A stretch of DNA of 64,000 nt from Apostichopus japonicus (Eukaryota; Echinodermata; Holothuroidea; Aspidochirotida; Stichopodidae), in the NCBI RefSeq assembly GCF_037975245.1, contig NC_092572.1, positions 5,105,501 through 5,169,500 on the forward strand. The letters are read 5' to 3'. Of the stretch, positions 60,701-64,000 are shown one piece after another (the stretch's first letter is position 1; each line of letters begins with the position of its first letter). Both the position numbers and the translations under genes were made by a program. Under the pieces are notes generated by a model. That model did no database searches. It was not told the DNA's origin and saw only the letters and a program-made list of their open reading frames with translations.

Positions 60701-63452
60701 GAAAAATTAACAAAACCTTGGCTAACACTGAAAACAATATGAGCAACCAGATATCAGTGTTACAATGCCATAGACTGTATAGTTAAAATATAAGCGTAGG
60801 AGTTGGAAGTCTTAGCAATGATTTTGTTCAGGTACTAGTTCTGCGAAATGTTCAAAATTTCCATATTCTGGAATATATACCAATATTGTCACACCCATCT
60901 TGAAATATTGTCAAAACTGCCAATCCTTATTTAAAAGCAAATTTAAGGGGCAGCTAGTCCTGTTCCATGCAGTGTTACACTCTACTGCGATTCAGGCAGT
61001 ATACATATTTTTAATCGTGTGCATTTTTAAATCTTAAATTTTTAATTTTTTTATTATCCGTTTTGCATTCTAACAAAAGTACAACAAATTCAAATAAAGT
61101 TACAAATTGTCTGGAAAGTACAAAATATCATCATGTTTCTTGATTTTGTGAAAGCCTTTTCGGCTGGTACCAACCTGCTTCTTGGACTCGTTTAGATTCT
61201 GATGGGCTCTGAAGCAGCCTTGACTTTTGACTACTTCCTGGGGTGACTCTCTGACGTTTGTTATCAGGTGTCCCTTTATGTTTGTCTCCACTCTCGAGAT
61301 TCCCCTCGTCGGTGACCTTTGACCTTTCACTCACCGGCGTCGAAAGACATGCTGAGTCCTGCCTCTCGGGAGATGACAACTCCAGTTCTCCTTCATCCTC
61401 GGCGTCGAGGGTCTGCTGCAAGTTCTCAGGACTCTCCTGTCCAATCTCTAGCTTCACACTCTGGTCATCCTCATCAGAACTTCGCGACCCCTTCTTCCTC
61501 TTCTTCCCTTTCCTGCGATGTTTTCCGATCGCCGAAACTTTTGCCTTCCGAAGGATTTTGGAAGCGACTTGCTGATTATAGGCATCTTTCTTCCCAGCCC
61601 AGGAAGGCTTGCCTTTCCCAACCCCCATGGAGAACTTGTTCTCCAGTTCTGAGCCGCCGTACAGGGGCAGGCTGAAAGGGGGGACGGAATGCAAGGAGGC
61701 GGGTGACTTTGAATGGATTACTTTCAGTGAAACTTCGCTTTCCTCGTCCAAATTCAATTCCAACTTGGGAACTTTAATTTGAGGAGTCCTTTGATCTTTG
61801 GCAGCTTTGACCTTCTCTGGGGTACTCAAAGCTGATTTCTTTAATTTCAGATTTAGACCTTTTCGCTTCCTTATTCCCTTGAAACTTTTGACACCTTTAC
61901 CTACTTTACTCACATCAACTTTAGCAGTGACAGTTTTCTTAAGCTGTTTCTTGGCTTTCATCTCCTGATCTGCTAACTTTCTGCCCTTTAATTTCTTCCC
62001 TTTGGAAAATTGTCCCTGTTCAGCCGATAGTAGTTTTTCACGTTTCCCCTTATTAGTACTGGCAGCAGGAACTGCTCTTTTCCTCTGTTTTAAAGGAATT
62101 AATTTGGTCTTCCTCGGTTCTTTAGCTTTCACTTCGAGAACTGTACCTTTCTTTTTGACTCTTTTACCTCCTTTGCTGACCTTTGGGGAAGCCTCCGAGT
62201 CAAAGAAGAGGGTTTTCTTGACGCCTAGAGTTCTATCCGGTGAGAAGATTTGTTCGTCGGACGACGAAACAAAATCAGAGCTGGCTGCCGATTCAGAGAG
62301 TAGAGAAGAATTAGACGGCTTGGAGTTCGCCGACCTGGCTAGAGTCGCAAAATCTAGTCTCTGAAATTTAGTAGGAGCCAAGTAGACGTCCTCCTCGATA
62401 AATCTCTTACTCGGTTTGATGACCCGCGACGATCTCGAGCTGACCTTCGGCATGATGAACTGCGCCTTCCGTCTCACTTTCTCCAGGGTCGAATGTCCGG
62501 GCGACGACGACGTTGGAGGAGAGACGGATTCGGGAGACAGGAAAGCATCTTTCACTGGAGATATTCCAGGAAGTTCTCCAAAGACCGGAGCCAGACCAAA
62601 GAGGTGGCTCTTGAACTTGTTTAGACCGCGAGAGTCGGTGACCATATTGGCCAACTTCGCCGACTGTTTGACGCTCCGCTTACCGTCGCGATGGAAGATT
62701 CGAGGGAAGGTATCTACTGGCTCTGTTGGCGATTCTGCCTGCAGCAATTTCAACTGCATTGCGCTTATCTTGTTCTCTTTAGCTTTGGCCAGCAACTGTT
62801 TGGCCCGCTTAGTTTCCACTCTCTTGGTTTTGGGAATCACCGTAACCGCGGGATACTTCCTCGGTCGGCCTCTGACCTTGGCGAGGGCCTCGTCTCCCTC
62901 TGCTGCCGACGGTGGTGGTGGTGGTTTACTGCCAGCATGGTTGTTATTGACCAGATCTTTGACACCCTTGTGTTTCTTATTAAATTTACGCTCCAAAAAC
63001 CCGGGGAATTTTATCTTGAGTTTCTCGGTCTTTATCGGTGTTTTTCTTGGCAGCTTCACTGAGATTTGGTTTTGCTTCCATTTCTTTGCCTTGACCTCTT
63101 TTTTGAGTTTCACTGGGGTCTTTTTGATCATTTTAGCCGGCTTACCTCTCATGAAATTCCCCGGTAGCATCTCTCTGTAGGAGAAGGGTAACAGATGCCG
63201 GCCTACGATCGGTATCTGTTTAGCTTTCGTTACGCCCCCTGTCTTGGTCCTGTGCAAGTCTGCATGATACATTCTTTTAAAAGCAACCGCTGTTATATTC
63301 CTCATCTTACACTTGGGTCTTTTCTCACCGTCTGATTGCGATCCTGCTACGATTTTATTTACCGATGTCCGATCGAGCTTCAGCCTCTGACAGATTTCAG
63401 GGTAGAGCTGGCTTCCTATTTGATCAGCTGAGAAACCAATGAAATCATCATC
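27577..63452 (-). CDS. KMT2A: KMT2A/B-type histone H3K4 methyltransferase (MLL/trithorax), N-terminus off-window
   Basis: Twenty-eight coding exons were joined on the minus strand; every GT-AG border and phase agrees, giving 3,806 residues to a TGA at 27577. Domain order: LEDGF-binding-like DDDFIGF (1-7), AT-hook RGRPRKYP (about 193), CXXC (about 870-920), PHD1-3 (about 1120-1320), split bromodomain (about 1320-1715), extended PHD (about 1770-1890), FYRN (1890-1985), FYRC (3500-3640), Win motif CSRAEV (about 3599), SET (3670-3790), post-SET CNCGSKRC. This order is unique to the MLL1/MLL2/trithorax branch; MLL3/4 lack CXXC. The enzyme methylates H3K4 in the WDR5-RBBP5-ASH2L complex. The single invertebrate gene is co-orthologous to KMT2A and KMT2B. 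The menin-binding N-terminus must lie beyond position 64000. No canonical Taspase1 site was found. Confidence 0.98.
28010..28105 (-). CDS. KMT2A: KMT2 exon 27: SET domain, second part
   Basis: GMGCYMFRIDDYEVVDATMH and GNAARFINHSCE hold the catalytic NHSC motif. Confidence 0.98.
28690..28945 (+). repeat. Tandem repeat, about 51 bp x 5, in KMT2 intron 26
   Basis: The shared core is TCCCACAATGCACCATCCTG. The last unit ends 17 bp from the exon 26 donor. Confidence 0.9.
28962..29091 (-). CDS. KMT2A: KMT2 exon 26: SET domain, first part
   Basis: It encodes SHIHGRGLFCRRPIEAGEM and VIEYSGSVIRSILTEKREK. It contains the S-adenosylmethionine-binding HGRGLF. Confidence 0.98.
29461..29547 (-). CDS. KMT2A: KMT2 exon 25: region before SET
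   Basis: RFTSITDLPMAMRFRHLKQT and AKEAVGAYR match human RATSMDLPMPMRFRHLKKT and SKEAVGVYR. Confidence 0.97.
29810..30505 (+). repeat. Tandem repeat, 159-170 bp x about 4, in KMT2 intron 24
   Basis: The core CAACCTCACCACAGGTACAG occurs at about 29846, 30016, 30175 and 30334. Units contain smaller internal repeats with AGTGTGTATCAAAGTCCA. Confidence 0.9.
30598..30761 (-). CDS. KMT2A: KMT2 exon 24: Win motif (WDR5 contact)
   Basis: It starts ELPINPHGCSRAEVFRAK. The arginine of CSRAEV is the WDR5-inserted residue (human GSARAEVH). Then DIFSFLASQHRIHPCYDAL matches human DMFNFLASKHRQPPEYN. Confidence 0.97.
31129..31488. mobile_element. Long-TIR MITE in KMT2 intron 23
   Basis: The left end TTAAAGGTCTGCTGTGTAG, then ACTATAGCACACTAT and AATCGACCTGCC, is mirrored by the right end (in reverse TTAAAGATCTGCTTTAT, ATTATAGCACGCTAT and AATCGACCTGCC). 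This gives imperfect inverted repeats of about 80 bp. The TTAA borders suggest insertion at TTAA. Confidence 0.85.
31754..31887 (-). CDS. KMT2A: KMT2 exon 23: FYRC domain, second part
   Basis: GIKQDAIVFLTEQLYGARNC and YRFKFHAPKDV match human GILHDAVVFLIEQLSGAKHC and YKFRFHKPEE. Confidence 0.96.
32217..32456 (-). CDS. KMT2A: KMT2 exon 22: FYRC domain, first part
   Basis: It encodes HLVYEIKSDDGFEASGLSVE, then EVWTKVIDLVQEQRIQAKLK and PLSFAG. Human has KFRVVSDDGLEFESTSCLEV and ARLKQLSFAG. Confidence 0.96.
32868..33170 (+). repeat. DR1-like repeat monomers in KMT2 intron 21
   Basis: Three diverged monomers at about 140 bp spacing each contain CAAATGACCTTTGAC (near 32872, 33011 and 33157). The first is a perfect DR1 nuclear-receptor site, TGACCT T TGACCT, at 32875-32887. 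Confidence 0.75.
33358..37892 (-). CDS. KMT2A: KMT2 exon 21: FYRN end and 1.5 kb-codon disordered region
   Basis: This 4,535 nt exon begins CSRVFWSTKSAGKRSVYSIR, the end of FYRN (human CSRVYWSTTDARKRCVY). The remaining 1,480 or so residues are Ser/Lys/Glu/Asn-rich. They include three tandem 28-residue repeats (about 36610-36861), an AT-hook-like RRSRRGRPPKVK (near 35620-35655) and a Thr/Ser/Pro/Gln-rich stretch that could act as an activation domain. The human transactivation domain and Taspase1 sites fall in this region, but I see no Q-[FILV]-D-G motif. Confidence 0.96.
36610..36861 (-). repeat. Coding minisatellite: three 84 bp units in KMT2 exon 21
   Basis: Three near-identical copies encode AKSKESKDGSVIEESSAKND followed by ATVAKEEG (28 residues). 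The copies differ only by single substitutions such as V to L, so the expansion is recent. All keep frame. Confidence 0.95.
38060..38370 (+). repeat. DR1-like repeat monomers in KMT2 intron 20
   Basis: Three monomers at about 140 bp spacing. The first has a perfect TGACCT T TGACCT at 38066-38078; the others read TGACCCTTGACCC and TAACCTTTGACCT. The family and orientation match those in intron 21. Confidence 0.75.
38615..38808 (-). CDS. KMT2A: KMT2 exon 20: FYRN domain, first part
   Basis: It encodes NFAVARRVSVSLENIKW, then LTVEVLGRLGPLSDTRKGLF. Human has GFEVFRRVFVDFEGISL and MTIDCLGILNDLSD. FYRN pairs with FYRC to rejoin the two halves of cleaved MLL. Confidence 0.95.
39636..39794 (-). CDS. 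KMT2A: KMT2 exon 19: extended PHD, last part
   Basis: RCEHCSNLGATVGCCQAGC and NYHFICARNSRAVFQEDK, then VYCERH, complete the ePHD zinc ligands. Confidence 0.97.
40235..40342 (-). CDS. KMT2A: KMT2 exon 18: extended PHD, middle
   Basis: DEWIHINCALWSAEVFEEV and DGSLVNVHTAIYRGR match human NEWTHVNCALWSAEVFEDD and GSLKNVHMAVIRG. Confidence 0.97.
40760..41245 (+). repeat. Tandem repeat, about 161 bp x 3, with paired GCCATCTTG motifs, KMT2 intron 17
   Basis: Each unit has GGCGGCCATCTTGGATTTTG followed by GCCGCCATCTTG, then CATCATCTGTTTCAGTGA and CCCTCATTTGTTCATCTCCG. The paired motifs are close to the YY1 core (CCGCCATNTTG). Confidence 0.9.
41360..41412 (+). repeat. SINE/LINE-type 3' tail
   Basis: AAGAGCGCTATATAAATTTGG followed by AATAATAATAA matches the tail of the SINE at 52481. 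It ends 6 bp before exon 17. Confidence 0.55.
41418..41530 (-). CDS. KMT2A: KMT2 exon 17: extended PHD, first part
   Basis: It encodes RRCVLCGKLGDDEPDKAGR, LLYCGQ, the pre-PHD zinc-knuckle pattern (human RQCALCLTYGDDSANDAGR). Confidence 0.96.
42240..42400 (+). repeat. Short tandem repeat, about 30 bp, KMT2 intron 16
   Basis: The unit GGGTTAACTGTAAAATGAAT with GGAGTT is repeated about five times. Some units hold TTAGGGTTA. Confidence 0.85.
42569..42696 (-). CDS. KMT2A: KMT2 exon 16: region between bromodomain and ePHD
   Basis: GMLPNAVLPPNLDHHYALW is nearly identical to human GMLPNAVLPPSLDHNYAQW. A short acidic tail follows. Confidence 0.96.
43763..43950 (-). CDS. KMT2A: KMT2 exon 15: bromodomain C-terminal half
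   Basis: It encodes NKFIDDCAGIIQASM, then KTVQKMFPWSDVDKS and NAWEKNKKYP. The human counterpart is FSDDIVKIIQAAI, RQMERVFPWFSVKKSRFWEPNK. Confidence 0.95.
44216..44455 (+). mobile_element. tRNA-derived SINE, family B, KMT2 intron 14
   Basis: The head has A box TTAGCTCAGTGG and B box GGTTCGAGTCA. The body has ATAATCATGGACGTTAAATA and CAGGAGGATCTAA, ending in a CATACATA tail. The body recurs at 55303. Confidence 0.8.
45230..46132 (-). CDS. KMT2A: KMT2 exon 14: bromodomain with long insert
   Basis: The 301 codons start FRYLGANKKPALPGR (human LLRYRQAAKPP) and end RAIKLKMEAGDYTSVV (human GVKRKMDQGNYTSVL). The roughly 270 residues in between are Glu/Asp/Ser/Lys-rich and disordered; human MLL1 has about 45 here. 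Frame and borders are clean, so this is a true insertion in the bromodomain loop. Confidence 0.93.
47262..47449 (-). CDS. KMT2A: KMT2 exon 13: PHD3 end and bromodomain start
   Basis: It contains DDLYNILTDLPDTIPYLC and CEPDRPAPWQIEIEEEL. It supplies the last zinc ligands of PHD3 and the first helix of the bromodomain (human WRLALEKELQ). Confidence 0.95.
47481..47749. mobile_element. TTAA-bordered MITE, copy 3, in KMT2 intron 12
   Basis: It starts TTAAAGGCATTACAGACTTG and ends GAGTCTTCACACCCTTTAA. It shares the CTGAAAAAGTTAACTTTCTG core with the copies at 17792 and 18661, with an internal deletion. Its edge is 31 bp from exon 13, next to that exon's acceptor. Confidence 0.85.
48251..48364 (-). 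CDS. KMT2A: KMT2 exon 12: PHD3 (methyl-lysine reader)
   Basis: It encodes GNYCPICRQCYEADDFESK, MMQCGQCNVWVHSKCENLT. The cage tryptophan (VWVHSKC) is kept, and a Phe replaces the Tyr in human DDYESK. Its first 30 nt and its acceptor form the repeat unit of the 19-copy array that lies directly upstream. Confidence 0.97.
48335..49822 (-). repeat. Array of 19 units (78/79 bp) duplicating the PHD3 exon's 3' splice site
   Basis: In transcript sense each unit holds a branch-point-like CTTTGAC (CTTTGCC in some units), the tract TTTTGCTTTCATCTGTTAG ending in AG, and then the first 30 nt of exon 12 (GTAACTACTGCCCTATATG...). The unit nearest the gene is the real exon border. Thirteen units are 78 bp and keep frame. 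Six have 79 bp because GTAACTA became GTTATCTA. The span of 1,488 bp equals 13x78 + 6x79. The array fills most of intron 11. Confidence 0.95.
50207..50327 (-). CDS. KMT2A: KMT2 exon 11: PHD2 end and PHD2-3 linker
   Basis: It encodes CSRCVKCRSCGSTSPGKD, then SDFSLCEECAALFRLG. It ends with phase 1, so the next exon must begin at the GT of a TTAG|GTAACT junction. This matters for the acceptor array upstream of exon 12. Confidence 0.97.
50518..50610 (-). CDS. KMT2A: KMT2 exon 10: PHD2
   Basis: It encodes CDKCHTCYHAECLGPNYPT, then a basic stretch ending RRRIW. Human PHD2 has the same CLGPNYPTK core. Confidence 0.97.
50931..51110 (+). repeat. Two-copy tandem repeat of about 100 bp, KMT2 intron 9
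   Basis: Both copies contain CTGCTGATAAAACCTAGCTT and AGTCAACACACAATTCA. Confidence 0.8.
51534..51674 (-). CDS. KMT2A: KMT2 exon 9: PHD1 and start of PHD2
   Basis: It contains CNVCCEGFHEFCLEGEDHPL, ENWCCRNCKVCNVCGRQNK. The Cys4-His-Cys3 pattern is complete. Confidence 0.97.
52298..52408 (-). CDS. KMT2A: KMT2 exon 8: start of PHD1
   Basis: ENFEMDVLWRQGVSLI and FIPRIVCFLCGSLGK match human ENVWEMGGLGILTSVP and ITPRVVCFLCASSG. It carries the first cysteine pair of PHD1. Confidence 0.96.
52481..52792 (+). mobile_element. tRNA-derived SINE, family A, KMT2 intron 7
   Basis: It has an A-box-like GTGGCCAATTGGC and a perfect B box GGTTCGATTCC, then GTTGTGTCCTTGGGCAAG and a tail with GTAAAGCGCTTTGAGACC and AAAGCGCTATATAAA. 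It lies antisense to KMT2. Confidence 0.85.
53542..53736 (-). CDS. KMT2A: KMT2 exon 7: linker before PHD1
   Basis: It encodes 65 codons beginning DVAIDRRPITRLAVS and ending EKHLIKINFL, followed by GTGAGT. The ending resembles the vertebrate stretch before PHD1 (HRIRVDFKED). Confidence 0.9.
54350..54593 (-). mobile_element. tRNA-derived SINE, family A, truncated, KMT2 intron 6
   Basis: On the minus strand it starts GTTGTGGTCGAGTGGTTAAG, with B box GGTTCAAGTCC, and continues GACGTTGTGTGCTTGGGCAA. It shares head and centre with the copy at 52481, but the AAAGCGC tail is not seen. Confidence 0.75.
54834..55155 (+). repeat. Two-copy tandem repeat of about 162 bp, KMT2 intron 6
   Basis: Both copies run from TTGCAATTAACAGTGAAT to AATATTAAGGCTGTGTACAC with about 90% identity by eye. 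Confidence 0.85.
55303..55438 (+). mobile_element. SINE family B, 5'-truncated
   Basis: It shares CAGAGTTGTTGAC, ATAATCATGGACGTTAAATA and TGCTTGCAGGAGGATCTAA with the copy at 44216 but lacks the tRNA head. Confidence 0.8.
55451..55817 (-). CDS. KMT2A: KMT2 exon 6: end of CXXC and linker
   Basis: It begins NMRRCKNMKVS, giving the eighth zinc cysteine (human KMRKCQNLQWM). A low-complexity Ser/Pro/Asn linker follows. The donor GGG|GTGAGA lies 11 bp from a truncated SINE copy. Confidence 0.93.
57292..57339 (-). CDS. KMT2A: KMT2 exon 5: CXXC domain, middle
   Basis: This 48 nt exon encodes KDMKKYGGPGTKKQAC. It carries KYGG in place of the usual KFGG, and the seventh zinc cysteine. Confidence 0.95.
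57811..58080 (+). repeat. Polypurine GGAGG minisatellite, KMT2 intron 4
   Basis: This is 270 bp of almost pure G and A on the plus strand (GGGAGGAGGTAGGGAGGAGG). A higher unit with GGAGGAGAGTGGAGGGAGGA is repeated three times at about 60 bp. The KMT2 pre-mRNA reads it as a pyrimidine tract. The long open frames in it reflect only composition. Confidence 0.95.
58297..58504 (-). CDS. KMT2A: KMT2 exon 4: CXXC domain, first part
   Basis: It encodes RCGVCEGCMITENCQVCDSC, the first six cysteines of the unmethylated-CpG-binding zinc finger. Confidence 0.97.
58864..59002 (-). CDS. KMT2A: KMT2 exon 3: pre-CXXC region
   Basis: It contains RGAGGPRIKHVCRRAAVAL, nearly identical to human MLL1 VRGPRIKHVCRRAAVAL, just ahead of the CXXC domain. 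This basic block borders the repression/PAF1-contact region in vertebrates. Confidence 0.95.
59160..59385 (-). mobile_element. LINE 3' end remnant, KMT2 intron 2
   Basis: On the minus strand NYSAPYLWNQLPDHVR is the LINE ORF2 C-terminal signature (AxxLWNxLPxxVR). It runs to a 3' end with a TAATAATAAT-like tail at 59160-59175. Frameshifts are present. Confidence 0.6.
60441..60505 (-). CDS. KMT2A: KMT2 exon 2: short linker
   Basis: It encodes YKQMAEAQRADRSPEEEKK. Its phases fit both neighbours exactly. The donor GGG|GTTTGT is weak, so this is one of the less certain exons. Confidence 0.75.
61175..63452 (-). CDS. KMT2A: KMT2 exon 1 of those visible: N-terminal basic region, AT-hook
   Basis: The 759 codons start DDDFIGFSADQIG, matching the human DEQFLGFGSDEEV region that binds LEDGF. 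The AT-hook RGRPRKYP lies near 62850-62877. The conserved MLL block FIMPKVSSRSSRVIK then RFIEEDVY lies near 62385-62455. The rest is Lys/Ser/Pro-rich and disordered. The acceptor is CCTAG at 63453 and the donor CAG|GTTGGT. Confidence 0.93.
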
Positions 63453-64000
63453 CTAGGAAGATGAAAAAAAAAGAAAAGGTGCAAACATAAAGAAACAATG
63501 AAAATAAAGATGAAGGGTGAGGGGCAGCGGGGGGGGGGGAGGAGGGAGGGATATTAATCAGGGCTTGGGCAGACAGAACCTGGGGCAAAAGTTACAGATA
63601 ATTGGTGATTTGACTGACTGACAATCACAAGGCCTGAAGTCATTAGAATAATAGAATTGCTTTATTTGCTTGAATCTCATGAATGTTAACACAGCCAGCA
63701 CCGATGAAGAAAAGTGAAGAATGGACAAATTTGCATGCACTAGAAGGTAAAATAATTGTGATGGAGGATTTACAAATTTATTGTCAGTTAGAATCCAGTT
63801 AGACTTATGATTATCAATCAACTGTAATCTTTGCATACTGTACATCGTGCCAGTTCAAAATCTACACCAGACAAAGTGACAAAGAAGTCTGACATAATGA
63901 AAGAGAAATTTTTAACACAAATGTTGGGATATGTAAATATGTATGAATCTGGAGCAGTATCAGAAAATCTTAAGAGTAAAAAGCAGAGTCAGAATTTTTT
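63453..64000 (-). other. KMT2 intron, right edge of window
   Basis: This is intronic sequence upstream of the first visible exon. It contains a G-run at about 63525-63550. No exon is recognised to the edge. Confidence 0.8.

Noticed and set aside
62416-63180. 254-codon open frame on the plus strand
   Set aside because: It is antisense to the first visible KMT2 exon; the length is explained by the Lys/Ser-rich codons of the true strand.

Overview
The window is nuclear DNA from an animal. Its genes have phased introns with GT-AG borders, long introns, and abundant SINE, LINE and MITE debris. The four genes found all have clear vertebrate counterparts, and only one trithorax/MLL gene of the KMT2A/B type is visible. 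Together with dispersed monomers carrying TGACCT-type motifs and SINE tails with an AAAGCGCTATATAA core, this suggests a marine invertebrate deuterostome, most likely an echinoderm. The taxon is an inference; the gene identities are firm.

Layout. Positions 1-3867 hold upstream DNA with repeats. LRRC58 (+, three coding exons, 367 aa) covers 3868-9048, and its 3' coding end is duplicated just after the stop codon. A repeat-rich intergenic stretch runs to 15261. NKAPD1 (-, four coding exons, 228 aa) covers 15262-19244. PIH1D2 (+, four coding exons, 326 aa) covers 22376-25686. The two start codons of this head-to-head pair are 3.1 kb apart, and a foldback-like element lies between them. From 27577 to the right edge runs KMT2A/B (MLL/trithorax, -). 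I resolved 28 coding exons whose reading phases all agree, giving 3,806 residues. The N-terminal exon or exons lie beyond 64000.

The visible KMT2 protein has, in order: an F-x-G-F LEDGF-binding-like motif, an AT-hook, CXXC, PHD1-3, a bromodomain, an extended PHD, FYRN, a 1,512-residue low-complexity exon, FYRC, a Win motif, SET and post-SET. Every classic module of a MLL1/MLL2 H3K4 methyltransferase is present except the menin-binding N-terminus, which is off-window.

The most unusual structure is at 48335-49822. Nineteen tandem copies of a 78-79 bp unit each duplicate the branch point, pyrimidine tract, AG acceptor and first 30 nt of the PHD3 exon of KMT2. The gene therefore has a ladder of potential 3' splice sites in front of its methyl-lysine reader exon. 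Other points of interest are the conserved NKAPD1/PIH1D2 divergent pair, nuclear-receptor DR1-like monomers on both sides of KMT2 exon 21, a YY1-motif repeat array, a three-fold coding minisatellite, and several non-autonomous DNA transposons with readable target-site duplications.

The genes do not form one pathway. LRRC58 is a leucine-rich repeat protein recently linked to ubiquitin ligase function, NKAPD1 is a basic nuclear protein, PIH1D2 is an HSP90/R2TP-type co-chaperone, and KMT2 is a chromatin writer. Their proximity echoes human 11q23, where NKAPD1, PIH1D2 and KMT2A also lie.
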